Positions 11,424-22,734 of a stretch of 64,000 bases of DNA are shown here, in pieces. A program made the position numbers and the translations under genes. This stretch comes from Stomoxys calcitrans (Eukaryota > Arthropoda > Insecta > Diptera > Muscidae). The DNA is taken from the NCBI RefSeq assembly GCF_963082655.1, contig NC_081552.1, positions 55,764,286 to 55,828,285 on the forward strand, written 5' to 3'. Below the pieces are notes generated by a model. It made no database searches and had not been told where the DNA came from. It saw only the letters and a list, made by a program, of their open reading frames with translations. The stretch's first letter is position 1. Each line of letters opens with the position of its first letter.

Positions 11424-12352
11424 TATACTCCACTGTGGTACAGGGTATTATAACTTAATGGATTTTTTGTTAACACCCAGAAGGAAGAGCGATAGACCCA
11501 TTGATAAGTATACCGATCGACTTAGAATCACTTTCGGATTCGAGTTAGCTATGAGCGTCTGTCTGTCTGTCCATGTTAATTTATAAACAAAGTGCGGGTC
11601 GAAATTTTCATCCTATCGTCTTCAAATTCGGCACAAGCATTTTCTTGGGCCTAAAGTCAAAGCCTACTAAAATTGGAAAAAGTCGGTTCAGAATTGGATA
11701 TAGCTACCAAAGCTATCGTCCGATTTGGTCTAAAATTGCAATTACATCGTCTTTTGTAAACCGATTCTCACTAAATTTTGCACGAGTGATTCTCTTATAA
11801 GTCTCTACATTGTTGGTGAATTTCAAAGAAATCGGTTTCGATTCGGATATAGCTTCCATATATATGTTCGTCCGGTTTGGACTAGTATTGCAATAATTTG
11901 GTCGATTGTTTAGGGATTCACACGAAAATTGACACAACGAATTCCCTTACAACTCCCGGTATTGCTATTGAATTTATTAGGTATCGGTTCAGATTTAGAT
12001 ATATTAGCTCCCATATATGTTTCCCTCTAATTTTGAATAAAACTCAATAATAAGGTAATCTGTTAAACGATCTTCATAAAATTTGTCACGAAGGTTTCTC
12101 CTATAACTCTTCTGATGATGATGCTTAGTCTTAGATATGGCTCTCACTTTTAAGGCCTAAAATGCTAACACATTTATCAATCGATCTTCTCAAAAATTTG
12201 CACAACGATTTATTAAACGTCTCCAACAATATGTAAGTTCTTTGGTCAAAGTTCTAGATATGAAATTTAAGCAAATTATAGTTTTGACGACTTAGCCTGC
12301 ATACCCAAGGTCAGCTTCGCCCGACTTTAGCCTGTCCCTATTCGTTTTACTT
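11424..12352 (+). mobile_element. Family C element, full length
   Basis: The left end tatactccactgtggtaca leads to gagcgtctgtctgtctgtcc, then monomers with catatatatgttcgtccg. The right end near 12305-12352 has the hairpin-like gtcagcttcgcccgac and cctgtccctattcg. It starts at the exact end of the preceding B element. Confidence 0.7.
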
Positions 12353-12362
12353 TATTTATTGT

Positions 12363-13690
12363 ATATACCTTCCACCGAAGGATGTGGGTATATTCATTTT
12401 GTCATTGCGTTTGCAACACATCGGAATATCCATTAGCGACTCTATAAAGTACATATATATTCTTGATTGTCGTAAAAATCTAAGACCATCTCTCCGTCCG
12501 TCTGTCCGTATGACAGTCTGTTTGTTATAATCACGATACAGTCTTTGAAAAAAGAGATGTTGAACTAAAACTTTGAACAGTTTTTTTGGCATAAGAAGGT
12601 TAAGCTCGAAGATGTCCAATATCGGACTATGTCTTGATATAGCCCCCATATAGGCCGATCCACCGATTTAAGTTCTTAGGTCAATAAAAGCCACATTTAC
12701 TATCCGATTTTGCTGAAATTTGGGACAGTGAATTGCGTTAGGCCCTTCGACATCCTTTGTAAATTTGGCTCATATCGGTCTAGATTTGAATATAGCTGCC
12801 ATATAGACCGATCTCTTGATTTAAGAACTTGAGCCCATAAAAGACGCATTTATAATCCGATTTCGCCGAAATTTGGGACAGTCAGTTGTGTTAAGGCCAT
12901 CAGCATCCTTCCTAAATTTGGCTCAGACCGGTCTAGATTTGGATATAGCTGCCATATATACCGATCTCTCGATTTAAGGTTATGGACCCATAAATGGCGC
13001 ATATATTGTCCGCTATCGCCTAAATTTGAGACAGTGAGTTGGCACCTCGACATCTTTCTTCAATTTGGCTTAGATTGGTCCAAATTAGGATATGGGTGCC
13101 ATATAGACCGATCTCTAGATTTAAGGTTTTGAGCCCATAAAAGGCGCATTTATTGTCTGATTTCGCCGAAATTTGAGACAGTGAGTTATATTAGAGCCTT
13201 CCACATCATTCCGCAGTTTAGCTCAGATCGGTTCAGATTTCGATATAACTGCCATATAGACCGACCTCTCCATTTTAAGTTTTAATTCCATAAAAGTCGC
13301 ATTTATTGTCCGATTTCGCCGAAATTTGGGGAAGTGAGTAGTGATACGGCCTTCGACATCCTTTTGTGATTTGAATCAGATCGGCCCAGATTTGGATAGA
13401 GCTGCCATATAGACCGATCTCTCGATTTAGGGTCTTAATCCCCCAAAAGGCTCATTTATTGTCCGATTTCGCCGAAATTCGGGACAGTAAGTTTTGTTAG
13501 ATCCTTCGACACCTCCCTTCAATTTTGCCCAGATCGGTCTAAATTTGGATATAACTTCTTTTGATTTACTCTCGATTTAAGGTCCTGTGCCCATATCTCA
13601 GTTTAAGGCCTAGGGCACATAAAAGGCGCATTTATTGTTCGATGTCGCCGAGATTTGAGACAGTGAATTGTGTTAGGCCCCTTCACACTT
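12363..13690 (+). mobile_element. Family A element, right end lost
   Basis: The left end (atataccttccaccgaagg) and head are diverged. The core is about seven monomers with the gatatagctgccatatagac block and cataaaag.cgcattta segments. It ends inside a monomer at about 13690, where a family B left end begins. Confidence 0.75.
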
Positions 13691-13694
13691 TTTT

Positions 13695-14676
13695 TATACC
13701 CTCCACCATAGGTTGGGGGGTATACTAATTTCGTCATTCTGTTTTTAACTACTCGAAATATTCGTCTGAGACCCCATAAAGTATATATATTCTTGATCGT
13801 CGTGTAATTTTATGTCGATCTAGCCATGTCCGTCCGTCCGTCGAAAGCACGCTAACTTCGCAAGGAGTAAAGCTAGTCGCTTGAAATTTTACACAAATAC
13901 TTCCTATTTATGTAGCTCGGTTGGTATTGTAAATGGGCCATATCGGTCCATGTTTTGATATAGCTGCCATATAAACCGATCTTGGGTCATGATTTCTTGA
14001 GCCTCTAGGATGCGCAATTCTTATCCGATTGGAATGAAATTTTGCACGACGTATTTTGGTATCATATCCAACAACTGTGCCCAGTATGGTTCACATCGGT
14101 TCATAACCTGATATAGCTGTCATATAAACCGATCTTGGGTCTTGACTTCTTGAGGCTCTAGAGTGCGCAATTCTTATCCGATTGGGATGAAATTTTGCAT
14201 GACCTCTTTTATTATGATATCCAACAACTGTATGTATGGTTCAAAGTCGGTCCATAACCGATCTTAGGTCTTGACTTCTTGAGCCTCTAGAGTGCACAAT
14301 TCTTATCCGATTGGAATCGAAATTTGCACGACGTGTTTTGTTATGATATCCAACAATTGTGCCAAGTTTGGTTCAAATCGGCCCATAACCTGATATAGCT
14401 GCCATATAAATCGATCTCTCTATTTTACTTCTTGAGCCCTCAAAGGACGCAATTCTTATTCGAATTGGCTTACATTTTACACATGTCTCCAACATATAAT
14501 TTAATTGTGATCCAAACCGGACCATATCTTGATACCGCTCTAATAGCAGAGCAAATCTTTTCTTATATCCTTTTTTGCCTAAGAAGAGATGCCGGGAAAA
14601 GAACTAGACAAATGCGATCCATGGTGGAGGGTATATAAGATTCGGCCCGGCCGAACTTAGCACTCTTTACTTTGTT
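13695..14676 (+). mobile_element. Family B element, full length
   Basis: Left end tataccctccaccataggt, the tactcgaaatattcgtctga head, a short gtccgtccgtc tract, four to five monomers, and a right end with ggagggtatataagattcgg, the palindrome ttcggcccggccgaa and terminal ctttactttgtt. Confidence 0.85.
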
Positions 14677-15230
14677 TTTATGTCATATTAGTAGTCTACT
14701 CCCGAATACCTCTCAATTGAGTCCTAAATTGATATGTACGACCAACATGTCTGTTTGTGGGAGTTTTGGCGTTGGGCGACCTATTGGATACTTGATCCCC
14801 ATTTTTAATGCCACATTCGTATTCTACTCTATAATACCTTTCATTTGGTACCCATATTGTTCCTATTGGACAGCTTTTGATTTTGAGTGGTGTTTTGGGC
14901 GTAGTGGGGGAGGGTCCGCCACCTTCAAATATCAACAAATTATAAAGCCCATTCTTATCATATCTTATCATATCATATCTCATATCTTTAATCTTCTTCC
15001 GAATACCTTTTAGTTGAGTGCCATATTTTCATGGTCATCCAATAAGTCTAGTTTAGGAAGTTTTGGGGTTGGGGCAGGCCCCAAGTTACTTGGACCCGTT
15101 TTTAATATGAAATTCGTAATCTACTCTTGAATACCTTTCATTTGAGTCCCATATAGTTCCGATTTCTCTACTTTTCTTTTTGGGTCGTGCTTTTAGGATA
15201 AGGGGAGTATCCGCCCAACTTCCGATATGA
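14677..15230 (+). mobile_element. Family D-like monomer array
   Basis: Repeats of the type tactcccgaatacct.tca.ttgagt.cc followed by a G-rich half (gttttgg.gttggg) occur about every 130-190 bp. Both D termini are missing. A short tandem tatcatatcttatcata tract lies at 14952-14984. Confidence 0.6.
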
Positions 15231-15910
15231 AACCAGTAAGGAAGGGCAAAAGTCGGGCGATGCCGACTGCATAATTCCTAACACCTGCCCTATAAGTACA
15301 ACGTGGGAGCTGTATCCAATTGTGAACCATTATTGATCGACCTCGGCTGATGTTTTCGGATGGGTTATTAAACAATCCGTATCAAATATCGAGCAAATAT
15401 GGTCAAACTGTAATAACAAAACACCAAGTGCAAAATTACAGCCAAATCGGATAAGAATTGTGCCTCTAAAAGCGGTCGGTTTATATGCCAGCTATTTTGG
15501 GCTATATACGGATTTGCGCAATTATGCTCAGTTCTTGGAAGACCTACCAAAACACCACGTGCAAAATTTTAGTCAAATCGGCTCAAGAAGTCAAGATCCA
15601 AGATTGTTTATATGGCAGCTATATCAAGCATAATCGATTTGGCCCATTTACAATCCCAACAGACTTATGCTCATAAAAAGAATTTGTGCAAAATTACAAG
15701 CGCCTAGCTTTACTCCTTCGAAAGTTAGCGTGCTTTCGACAGATGAACGGACGGACAGACGGACGGACGGACAGACGGACAGACGGACGGACGGACAGAC
15801 GGACGGACGGACGGACATGGCGACCTAAATTGTCATGACGATCAATAATTCAAGGTGTTGCAAACAAAATGACGAAATTAGTATACGCCCATCCCATGAT
15901 GGAGGGTACA
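15231..15910 (-). mobile_element. Composite of a family C right end and family B, reverse orientation
   Basis: At 15231-15270 the reverse complement of a C right end (aaccagtaaggaagggcaaa, gtcgggcgatgccgac) leads into reverse B monomers (caagaagtcaagatcca). These are followed by a long GTCY tract (15747-15818 on this strand) and a B left end whose terminus is at 15910. Confidence 0.65.
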
Positions 15911-16904
15911 AAAATCAGAAACAAAAATTACATTGCTAGTCGGTCTTTAAAAAATTACATTAACCTGCCTCGATTTAAGGTCCTGTGCCTCAGAAAAATT
16001 GTAGCTCGAGTTAGGATGGAAGTATCGTAATGAAATCGAATGAAAAAGTTCTCAAAATTCTTAGGAGTGAGATTTCTGAAACCTTTTCTTAATGTATTGT
16101 TGCATTTTATGGTTTCTTTAATAAGGAACGAAATTTATGACACTAATCCTACTTCTTTTGACAGCAGGTGCGATTTTATACCAATATCATTAAATCCAGC
16201 TTTCTTCGCTAAATGGTCATAAAATATTAAGAAAATGATTTTTTTGTTGTAGGGGCTTAGGAATTCAAAATATGTAAAAAATTTGCTAAATCAATTTAAA
16301 TTCTCTAAATTAAGAATATATAAAATTTCATCAAAATCGAACAACCGAATTGAGGGTCAGCGTAATGGGTTAAAATGTTGTCTAATATTTATTGAAATTT
16401 GCCTCCAGAAAAATTTTAGGAAAATGTTGTTTGGTACAAAATGCAAAATTTCATTGATTTTCTCTTTAAAAAATAATCTGAAGGTGAGGTTGTTTTTAGA
16501 GAGTTTTTCCCAAATATTTTTTTCTCAAAAACATTCCCTATAATTTAGTCTTTAAAAAAAATTTTTGAAATTTTTATTTGTAAAAATTTTGTCATTGGAA
16601 AAAATTTAAAAAATTTTTGTCTTTAAAAATGATTTCGAGGGGGTTAGGCCCGTTCTGATGTTTTGTAACTAGAGAATATTACGCCGAAATTTTGTCTTTA
16701 GAAAAATTTCATTAAAATTTGAGTAGAAAAAATTTCATTCAAATTTAGTTTTTGCTTAGAATTTCATTACAATTTGTCCTTAAGAAAAATAATATTACGC
16801 TTGCCCAGGCCTAAGCAAAATGTTGTCTTTTTAGAATATGATAAATATAAATTGAGCTTCGCCCTAACAGGCAAAAAACTTGACAATGATATTGTACCAT
16901 TTTA
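15911..16904. other. Degenerate A/T-rich repeat tract
   Basis: Between about 16380 and 16800 the sequence is a loose, irregular repetition of aaaatttcattaaaatttt-like units. No gene is evident, and the short frames here are compositional. Confidence 0.5.
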
Positions 16905-17020
16905 AACAAGTAAAAAAGCGTTAAGTGCGGCCGGGTAGAACTTTGGATACCCACCACCTCGGGTATATATGTAAACCATCTTTCTTCAAAATCCGTTGAA
17001 AAATGCATAATTAATGCCCC
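16905..17020 (-). mobile_element. Family A right end only, reverse orientation
   Basis: The terminal aacaagtaaaaaagcgtta, the palindrome region cggccgggtagaac and gatacccaccacctcggg are followed by about 60 bp of subterminal sequence, then an abrupt switch to a family D terminus at about 17023. Confidence 0.75.
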
Positions 17021-17022
17021 AT

Positions 17023-18665
17023 CCGGGCCCGCTCCGCTGCGCCTTCTTTTACTTTATATGGAACAAAAGTTTCCTTGGAATATTTATTTTCGACAATTAA
17101 AGGTCTTTTAGTGAAATACTACGAAAATAGTATATCGCTTGACTAACAGTTTAACAATATAAGTGCCTTAATCTGAATCCCATACGATCTTTATTGGTCC
17201 ACGAATTTAAGTTTGGATCTAAGGTGTACTCCATTCTTAAAATACTTCATTTCAGCGCGATATTCTCTTGATGTCTGATTTAGTGGTGTTTTCGGGGGAG
17301 AGGTGGTCCCCCATATACTTGGCCCTGAAAAAATATTAGCATCGTGCTCTTCTCTCAAATACCATTTATTTAAACCTAATATTGCCATTGGCTTAAGAGG
17401 AGTTTACAGGATGAGGCGTCCCCCAAACACATGGCCCTAAAATAGGTTATCAAATTCTAATCTCAAATACCTTTCATTTGAGCCACATATTCGCACGGTC
17501 GAAAATTTTTTAACCTTTGGGGGTGTTTTGGGAAAGGGGTGATGCCCTAAATACATGGTCCTACATTTAGATATCAAATTCGTATTCTACTCCCAAATAT
17601 CTTTATTTGAGCCCCATATTGAGATGGTCGCTAAAAAATTGCAGTTTGTGGGGTATTTTGGGAAAGGGGTTGACCCCCAGAAAATTGTTCCCGAAAGTGG
17701 GTTTCAATTCTTGCTCTACCCCCGAATACCTTTCATTTAATCTCCACATTGACATGGTCGGTAAATATGGCCGATTTAGGGGTGTGTTTGGGGGGTGGTC
17801 TCCCAAACACTAAGCCCGGAAAATATATCACCAACGTGCTCTATTCTCAAATATCTATATATCATTTATTTGAACCACATATTGCCATTTGCCTCAAAAT
17901 TTGATATCAAATTCGATTTTTAATTTCATTTAAACTCCTTATTGCAAAAGTCAGCAAATATGTCGGGTTTGGGGTATTGGCCCTAAAAGCTTTTAATATT
18001 TAGTTCCACTCTCTTTACGACCCAAATTGTCTTGGTGAGCAAATATGTCCTATTTGTGGGTTGTTATGGGGTGGGACGTCCGCTAGACAGTTGGTCCCTA
18101 ATATTGATATCAGATACATGGTCTACTCCCACATGCCTTTAATTTGAGCCCCATATTTCCATAGTCGGCAAACATGACCGGCTTGGGGGTGTTTTTGGGG
18201 GATGGGCGGCATCTCAGTGAGTTGGCCTTGAAAATATATATCGGATTCGTGTTCCACTCTAAAAACCCTCTTATTTGAGCCTCATATTGCAAAAGTCAGC
18301 AAAGTCTTATTTTTGTGTGATGTTGTGGCCCAATAGACACTTTTCTCGAATATTGATATCAGATTTGTGCTTTACTCCCTAAGACCTTTCATTTCAGCCC
18401 CATATGGCTATGGTCGTAAATGTGTCCCCTTTGGGGTGGTTTTTGGGGAGAGGCGGCCCCCCAAACACTTGGTCTCATAGTTCGATATCAGATTCTAATT
18501 CTACACTCAAATATCTTTTATGAAGGTAGTACTCTATTTTGACCACGGGATCATTATGCATCATCTGCGAAAATTTCAAGAAAATCGGTTCAACCTTTTC
18601 TGGGTCTATAAGGAACATACAAACATACAAACAAACAAACAAACAAACAAACACAAATTGATTTT
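17023..18665 (+). mobile_element. Family D element (outer half of inverted-repeat arm 1)
   Basis: It starts with gggcccgctccgctgcgcc and a unique block (ttcttttactttatatgg). About ten monomers of about 130 bp follow, each with a t.acctttcatttgagcccc half and a ggggtgttttggg half, and it ends in an (ACAA)n tract at 18620-18658. An internal deletion near 18515-18545 joins a monomer directly to the ACAA end. The same junction occurs in the copy at 22.7-24.3 kb. Confidence 0.75.
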
Positions 18666-19838
18666 TATACCCTCCACCATAGGATGGGGGTATACTAACT
18701 TCGTCATTCTGTTTGTATCTACTCGAAATATTCGTCTGAGACCCCATAAAGTATATATATTCTTGATCGTCGCGACATTTTATGTCGATCTAGCCATCTC
18801 CGTCCGTCCGTCTGTCCGTCCGTCCGTCTGTCCGTCCGTCTGTCCGTCCGTCCGTCTGTCCGTCCGTCCGTCTGTCCGTCCGTCCGTCCGTCCGTCTGTC
18901 CGTCCGTCTGTCCGTCCGTCCGTCCGTCCGTCTGTCCGTCCGTCCGTCTGTCCGTCCGTCTGTCTGTCGAAAGCACGCTACCTTCCGAAGGAGTAAAGCT
19001 AGCCGCTTGAAATTTTGCACAAATACTTCTTATTAGTGTAGGTCGGTTGGTATTGTAAATGGGCCATATCGGTTCATGTTTTGATATAGCTGCCATATAA
19101 ACCGATCTTGGGTCTTGACTTCTTGAGCCTCTAGAGTGCGCAATTCTTATCCGATTGGAATGAAATTTTGCACGACGTGTTTTGTTATGATATCCAACAA
19201 CTGTGCTAAGTACGGTTCAAATCGGTTCATAACCTGATATAGCTGCCATATAAACCGATGTTGGGTTTCGATTTCTTGAGCCTTTAGAGTGCGCAATTCT
19301 TATCCGATTTGGTTGACATTTTGCATGACGTATTTAATTCTTATTTTCAACAACTGTGTCAAATAAGGTTCAAATCGGTTCATAACCTGATATAGCTGCC
19401 ATATAAACCGATCTGGGATCTTGACTTCTTGAGCCCCTAGAGGTCGCAATTATTATCAATTATTATTTGCCTGAAATTTTGTACGACGGATTCCCTCATG
19501 GCCATCAACATACGTGTTTATTATGGTCTGAATCGGTCTATAGCCCGATACAGCTCCCATATAAATCGATCTCTCTATTTTACTTCTTGAGCCCCCAAAG
19601 GGCGCAATTCTTATTCGAATTGGCTGACATTTTACACAGGTCTCCAACACATAATTTAATTGTGGTCCAAACAAGACCATATCTTGATATCGCTCTGATA
19701 GCAGAGCTAATATTTCCTTATATCCTTTCTTGCTTAAGAAGGGATGCAGGGAAAAGGACTCGACAAGTGCGACCCATGGTGGAGGGTATATAAGATTCGG
19801 CCCGGCCGAACTTACCACGCTTTTACTTTTTACTTGTT
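18666..19838 (+). mobile_element. Family B element (inner half of inverted-repeat arm 1)
   Basis: Left end tataccctccaccatagga, directly abutting family D. The head carries the uncommon variant tttgtatctactcg, then a greatly expanded GTCY tract, four monomers, and a complete right end (palindrome ttcggcccggccgaa, then tttttacttgtt). Variants such as gctaccttccgaagg and aaacaagaccat are shared only with the copy at 22.0-22.7 kb. Confidence 0.85.
18799..18970. repeat. (GTCC/GTCT)n microsatellite, about 170 bp
   Basis: The longest GTCY array in the window, inside the B element head where other copies have only 12-60 bp. It translates as TDGR/RTDG repeats or PSVRPSV repeats on the two strands, and these are not proteins. 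Confidence 0.95.
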
Positions 19839-20230
19839 ATATTCTTGATTAATTTGATCCAGATCGGTCCAGATTTGGTTGTAGATGCCATATTGAACGA
19901 TCTCTCGATTTAAAATCTTGGACCTATAAAAAGCGCATTTACTATCCGCTTTAGTTGAAATTTGACGCTGTGACTTATGTGAGGCTTTTCGATATCCGGG
20001 TTCAGTTCGGTTTATATCTGGATATAGCTGCCAAAAAAGACTAATATTTTGTTTTACAAAATTGAATAGTGACTTATATTTTTTAGACCACTCAATGTCC
20101 GTGCCAAATTTGGGTTCTTAAGTTATCCAGTTTTCACCGGATTGTGACGAAAAGGGGTTTACATATATACCCGAGGTGATGGGTATCAAAAGTTCGGCCA
20201 GGCCGAACTTTATGCCGTTTTACCTGATGG
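19839..20230 (+). mobile_element. Family A right-end fragment
   Basis: One to two diverged A monomers run into gaggtgatgggtatc, the palindrome ttcggccaggccgaa and a degraded end (gccgttttacctg). Confidence 0.7.
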
Positions 20231-21145
20231 TTATTTTATTATGAAGAATAAGCTCCAATAACCATAAATTAATAACAGGTATACCTTGTGTGGAGTGATT
20301 TATAAAATAAGATTTAAAACTTCACAATCTATTAAACAAATTAATTAAAAGCATTACTTTTTCATTTCTCTTTACTTTTGTTATTGTTGTTTTTACTACA
20401 ATTATTTTCTCCCTTTTCCTGAATTAAATTTCCATTCCTTTAAATTATTATAAAATATGTATTGTACGCACTGTTGGCTATAAATTCATATTATTTATAG
20501 GCTAAAATGTTGATTGACTGCAATTTTTATATTTTTGTTACAGAAGATTGAATTCTTTGCAAATATTTATTTCTGAAAAAAACGTAATAAATATCAATTG
20601 TGCTTTAAAACAGTGGTAAATATTTCCAATAGCCATATACTCGTACATCAACGAGTATATGTACTTATTGGTTGCCCAAAAAGTAATTGCGGATTTTTTA
20701 AAAGTAAATGCATTTTTAATAAAACTTAGAATGAACTTTAATCATATATATTTTTTTACACTTTTTTTCTAAAGCAAGCTAAAAGTAACAGCTGATAACT
20801 GACAGAAGAAAGAATGCAATTACAGAGTCACAAGCTGTGAAAAAAATTTGTCAACGCCGACTATATGAAAAATCCGCAGTTACTTTTTGGGCAACCCAAT
20901 AATTTCATTGTATAGCCTTGGTTATGATTTCTGAGAATATCAATAATATCAATTTCTTTTTTTTTAATTTATTTTTATTGGCTTTTATGAATCCTTTTTC
21001 ACATATTCACAGATTACAAAATGCTTAACACATTAACGCCTGACATTCGATTGCCTTGTTCCAATTGTAATAAATGTATTTTTTAGAGCATTTATATTGA
21101 CGTAGTTATTTCTTAAATTTTTCAAAAGAAAATGTTTTTTTTTTT
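20231..21145. other. Unassigned AT-rich sequence hosting a MITE
   Basis: Apart from the mariner-type MITE at 20668-20899, no repeat family or plausible gene is visible. This is the spacer of the 17-24 kb inverted repeat. Confidence 0.5.
20668..20899. mobile_element. mariner-type MITE, 232 bp, TA target duplication
   Basis: The terminal inverted repeats start ttgg(g)ttgcccaaaaagtaa and extend about 31 bp. The element is flanked by TA at 20666-20667 and 20900-20901, the hallmark of Tc1/mariner insertion. It has no transposase. Its right half, read in reverse, is the same sequence as the element end at 63879-64000. Confidence 0.85.
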
Positions 21146-21748
21146 TACACCCACCACCGAAGGATGGGGGTGTATTCATTTTGTCATTCCGTTTGCAACA
21201 CATCGAAATATCCATTTACGACCGATATATATTCTTGATCAGCATAAAAATCTAAGACGATCTAGACATCTCCGTCTGTCTGTTGAAATCACGCTAAGAT
21301 AATAAATGTGACTTTTATGGGCCTAAGACCCTAAATCGGAGGATCGGTCTATATGGCAGCTATATCCAAATCTGGGGCCTAACACAACTCAATGTCTAAA
21401 TTTCAGCAAAATCGTATAATAAATGTGGCTTTTATGGGCCTAAGACCCTAAATCGGAAGATCGGTCTATATGGGGGCTATATCAAGATATAGTCCGATAT
21501 AGCCAATCTTCAAACTTAACCTACTTATGGACAAAAAAGGAATATGTGCAAAATTTCAGCTCAATAACTCTATTTTTGAAGACTGTAGCGTGATTTCAAC
21601 AGACAGACGGACGAACATGTCTAGATCGTCTTAGATTTTTACGCTGATAAAGAATATATATATTTAATAGGATCGGAAATGGATACTTCGGTGTGTTGCA
21701 AACGTAATGCCAAAATTAATATACCCCCTCCCTTTGGTGGTGGGTATT
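21146..21748. mobile_element. Head-to-head (palindromic) family A element
   Basis: A forward A left end and head (21146-21296, ending in the GTCY tract and aatcacgctaaga) is joined directly to two reverse A monomers, a reverse GTCY tract and a reverse left end that terminates at about 21748. Both termini are therefore left ends and no right end exists. Confidence 0.75.
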
Positions 21749-22001
21749 AAAATGAATTTGTGTTTGTAGGTTTGTTTGATTGTTTGTGTGCTCCTTACAG
21801 ACCCAGAAACGGCTGAACTGATTTTCTTGACATTTTCACAGATGATCCATAATGCTCCCGTGGTGAAAATAGGATGCTACATTTGTTGATATCTGAAGTG
21901 GGCGAACTCTCCCCCTTACCCTAATTTTCAGAAACGCCAGATCTCGGAGATGGGTGGTGCGATTTACGCGAAATTTTGTGTGCTCTCATATTGTACCCTA
22001 G
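21749..22001 (-). mobile_element. Family D TTTG-end fragment
   Basis: It begins aatttgtgtttgtaggtttg and continues through cagacccagaaacggctga and gccagatctcggagatggg to gtaccctag, where a family B right end begins. The same D segment ending at the same place precedes the B element at 50311. Confidence 0.7.
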
Positions 22002-22734
22002 CAAGTAAAAGCGTGCTAAGTTCGGCCAGGCCGAATCTTATATACCCTCCACCATGGATCGCATTTGTCGAATTCTTTTCCCGGCATCTTTTCTTAAGCA
22101 AGAAAGGATATAAGGAAATATTAGCTCTGCTATCAGAGCGATATCAAGATATGGTCTTGTTTGGACCACAATTAAATTATGTGTTGGAGACCTGTGTAAA
22201 ATGTCAGCCAATTCGAATAAGAATTGCGCCCTTTGGGGGCTCAAGAAGTAAAATAGAGAGATCGATTTATATGGGAGCTGTATCGGGCTATAGACCGATT
22301 CAGACCATAATAAACCCGTATATTAATGGTCATGAGAGAATGCGTCGTACAAAATTTCAGGCAAATCGGATAATAATTGCGACCCCTAGAGGCTCAAGAA
22401 GTCAAGATCCAAGATCGGTTTATATGGCAGCTATATCAAAACATGAACCGATATGGCCCATTTACAATACCAACCGACCTACACTAATAAGAAGTATTAG
22501 TGCAAAATTTCAAGCGGCTAGCTTTACTCCTTCGGAAGGTAGCGTGCTTTCGACAGACAGACGGATGGACAGACGGACGGACGGACAGACGGACGGACGG
22601 ACATGGCTAGATCGACATAAAATGTCGCGACGATCAAGAATATATATACTTTATGGGGTCTCAGACGAATATTTCGAGTAGATACAAACAGAATGACGAA
22701 GTTAGTATACCCCCATCCTATGGTGGAGGGTATA
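22002..22734 (-). mobile_element. Family B element (inner half of inverted-repeat arm 2)
   Basis: Reverse orientation, with right end caagtaaaagcgtgctaag at 22002 and left end terminating at 22734. It has about two fewer 153-bp monomers than arm 1 and a GTCY tract of only about 50 bp. It shares the diagnostic variants gctaccttccg (reverse complement) and the ctgatagcagagctaatatt block with 18666-19838. Confidence 0.85.

Noticed and set aside
18719..19096. TDGR-rich and PSVRPSV-rich reading frames up to 158 residues
   Set aside because: They are translations of the GTCC/GTCT microsatellite inside a transposable-element head, and the same tract gives open frames on both strands.
21950..22681. 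243-residue frame, the longest in the window
   Set aside because: It runs from a family D fragment across the whole family B element, including palindrome and microsatellite, so it cannot be a conserved protein.
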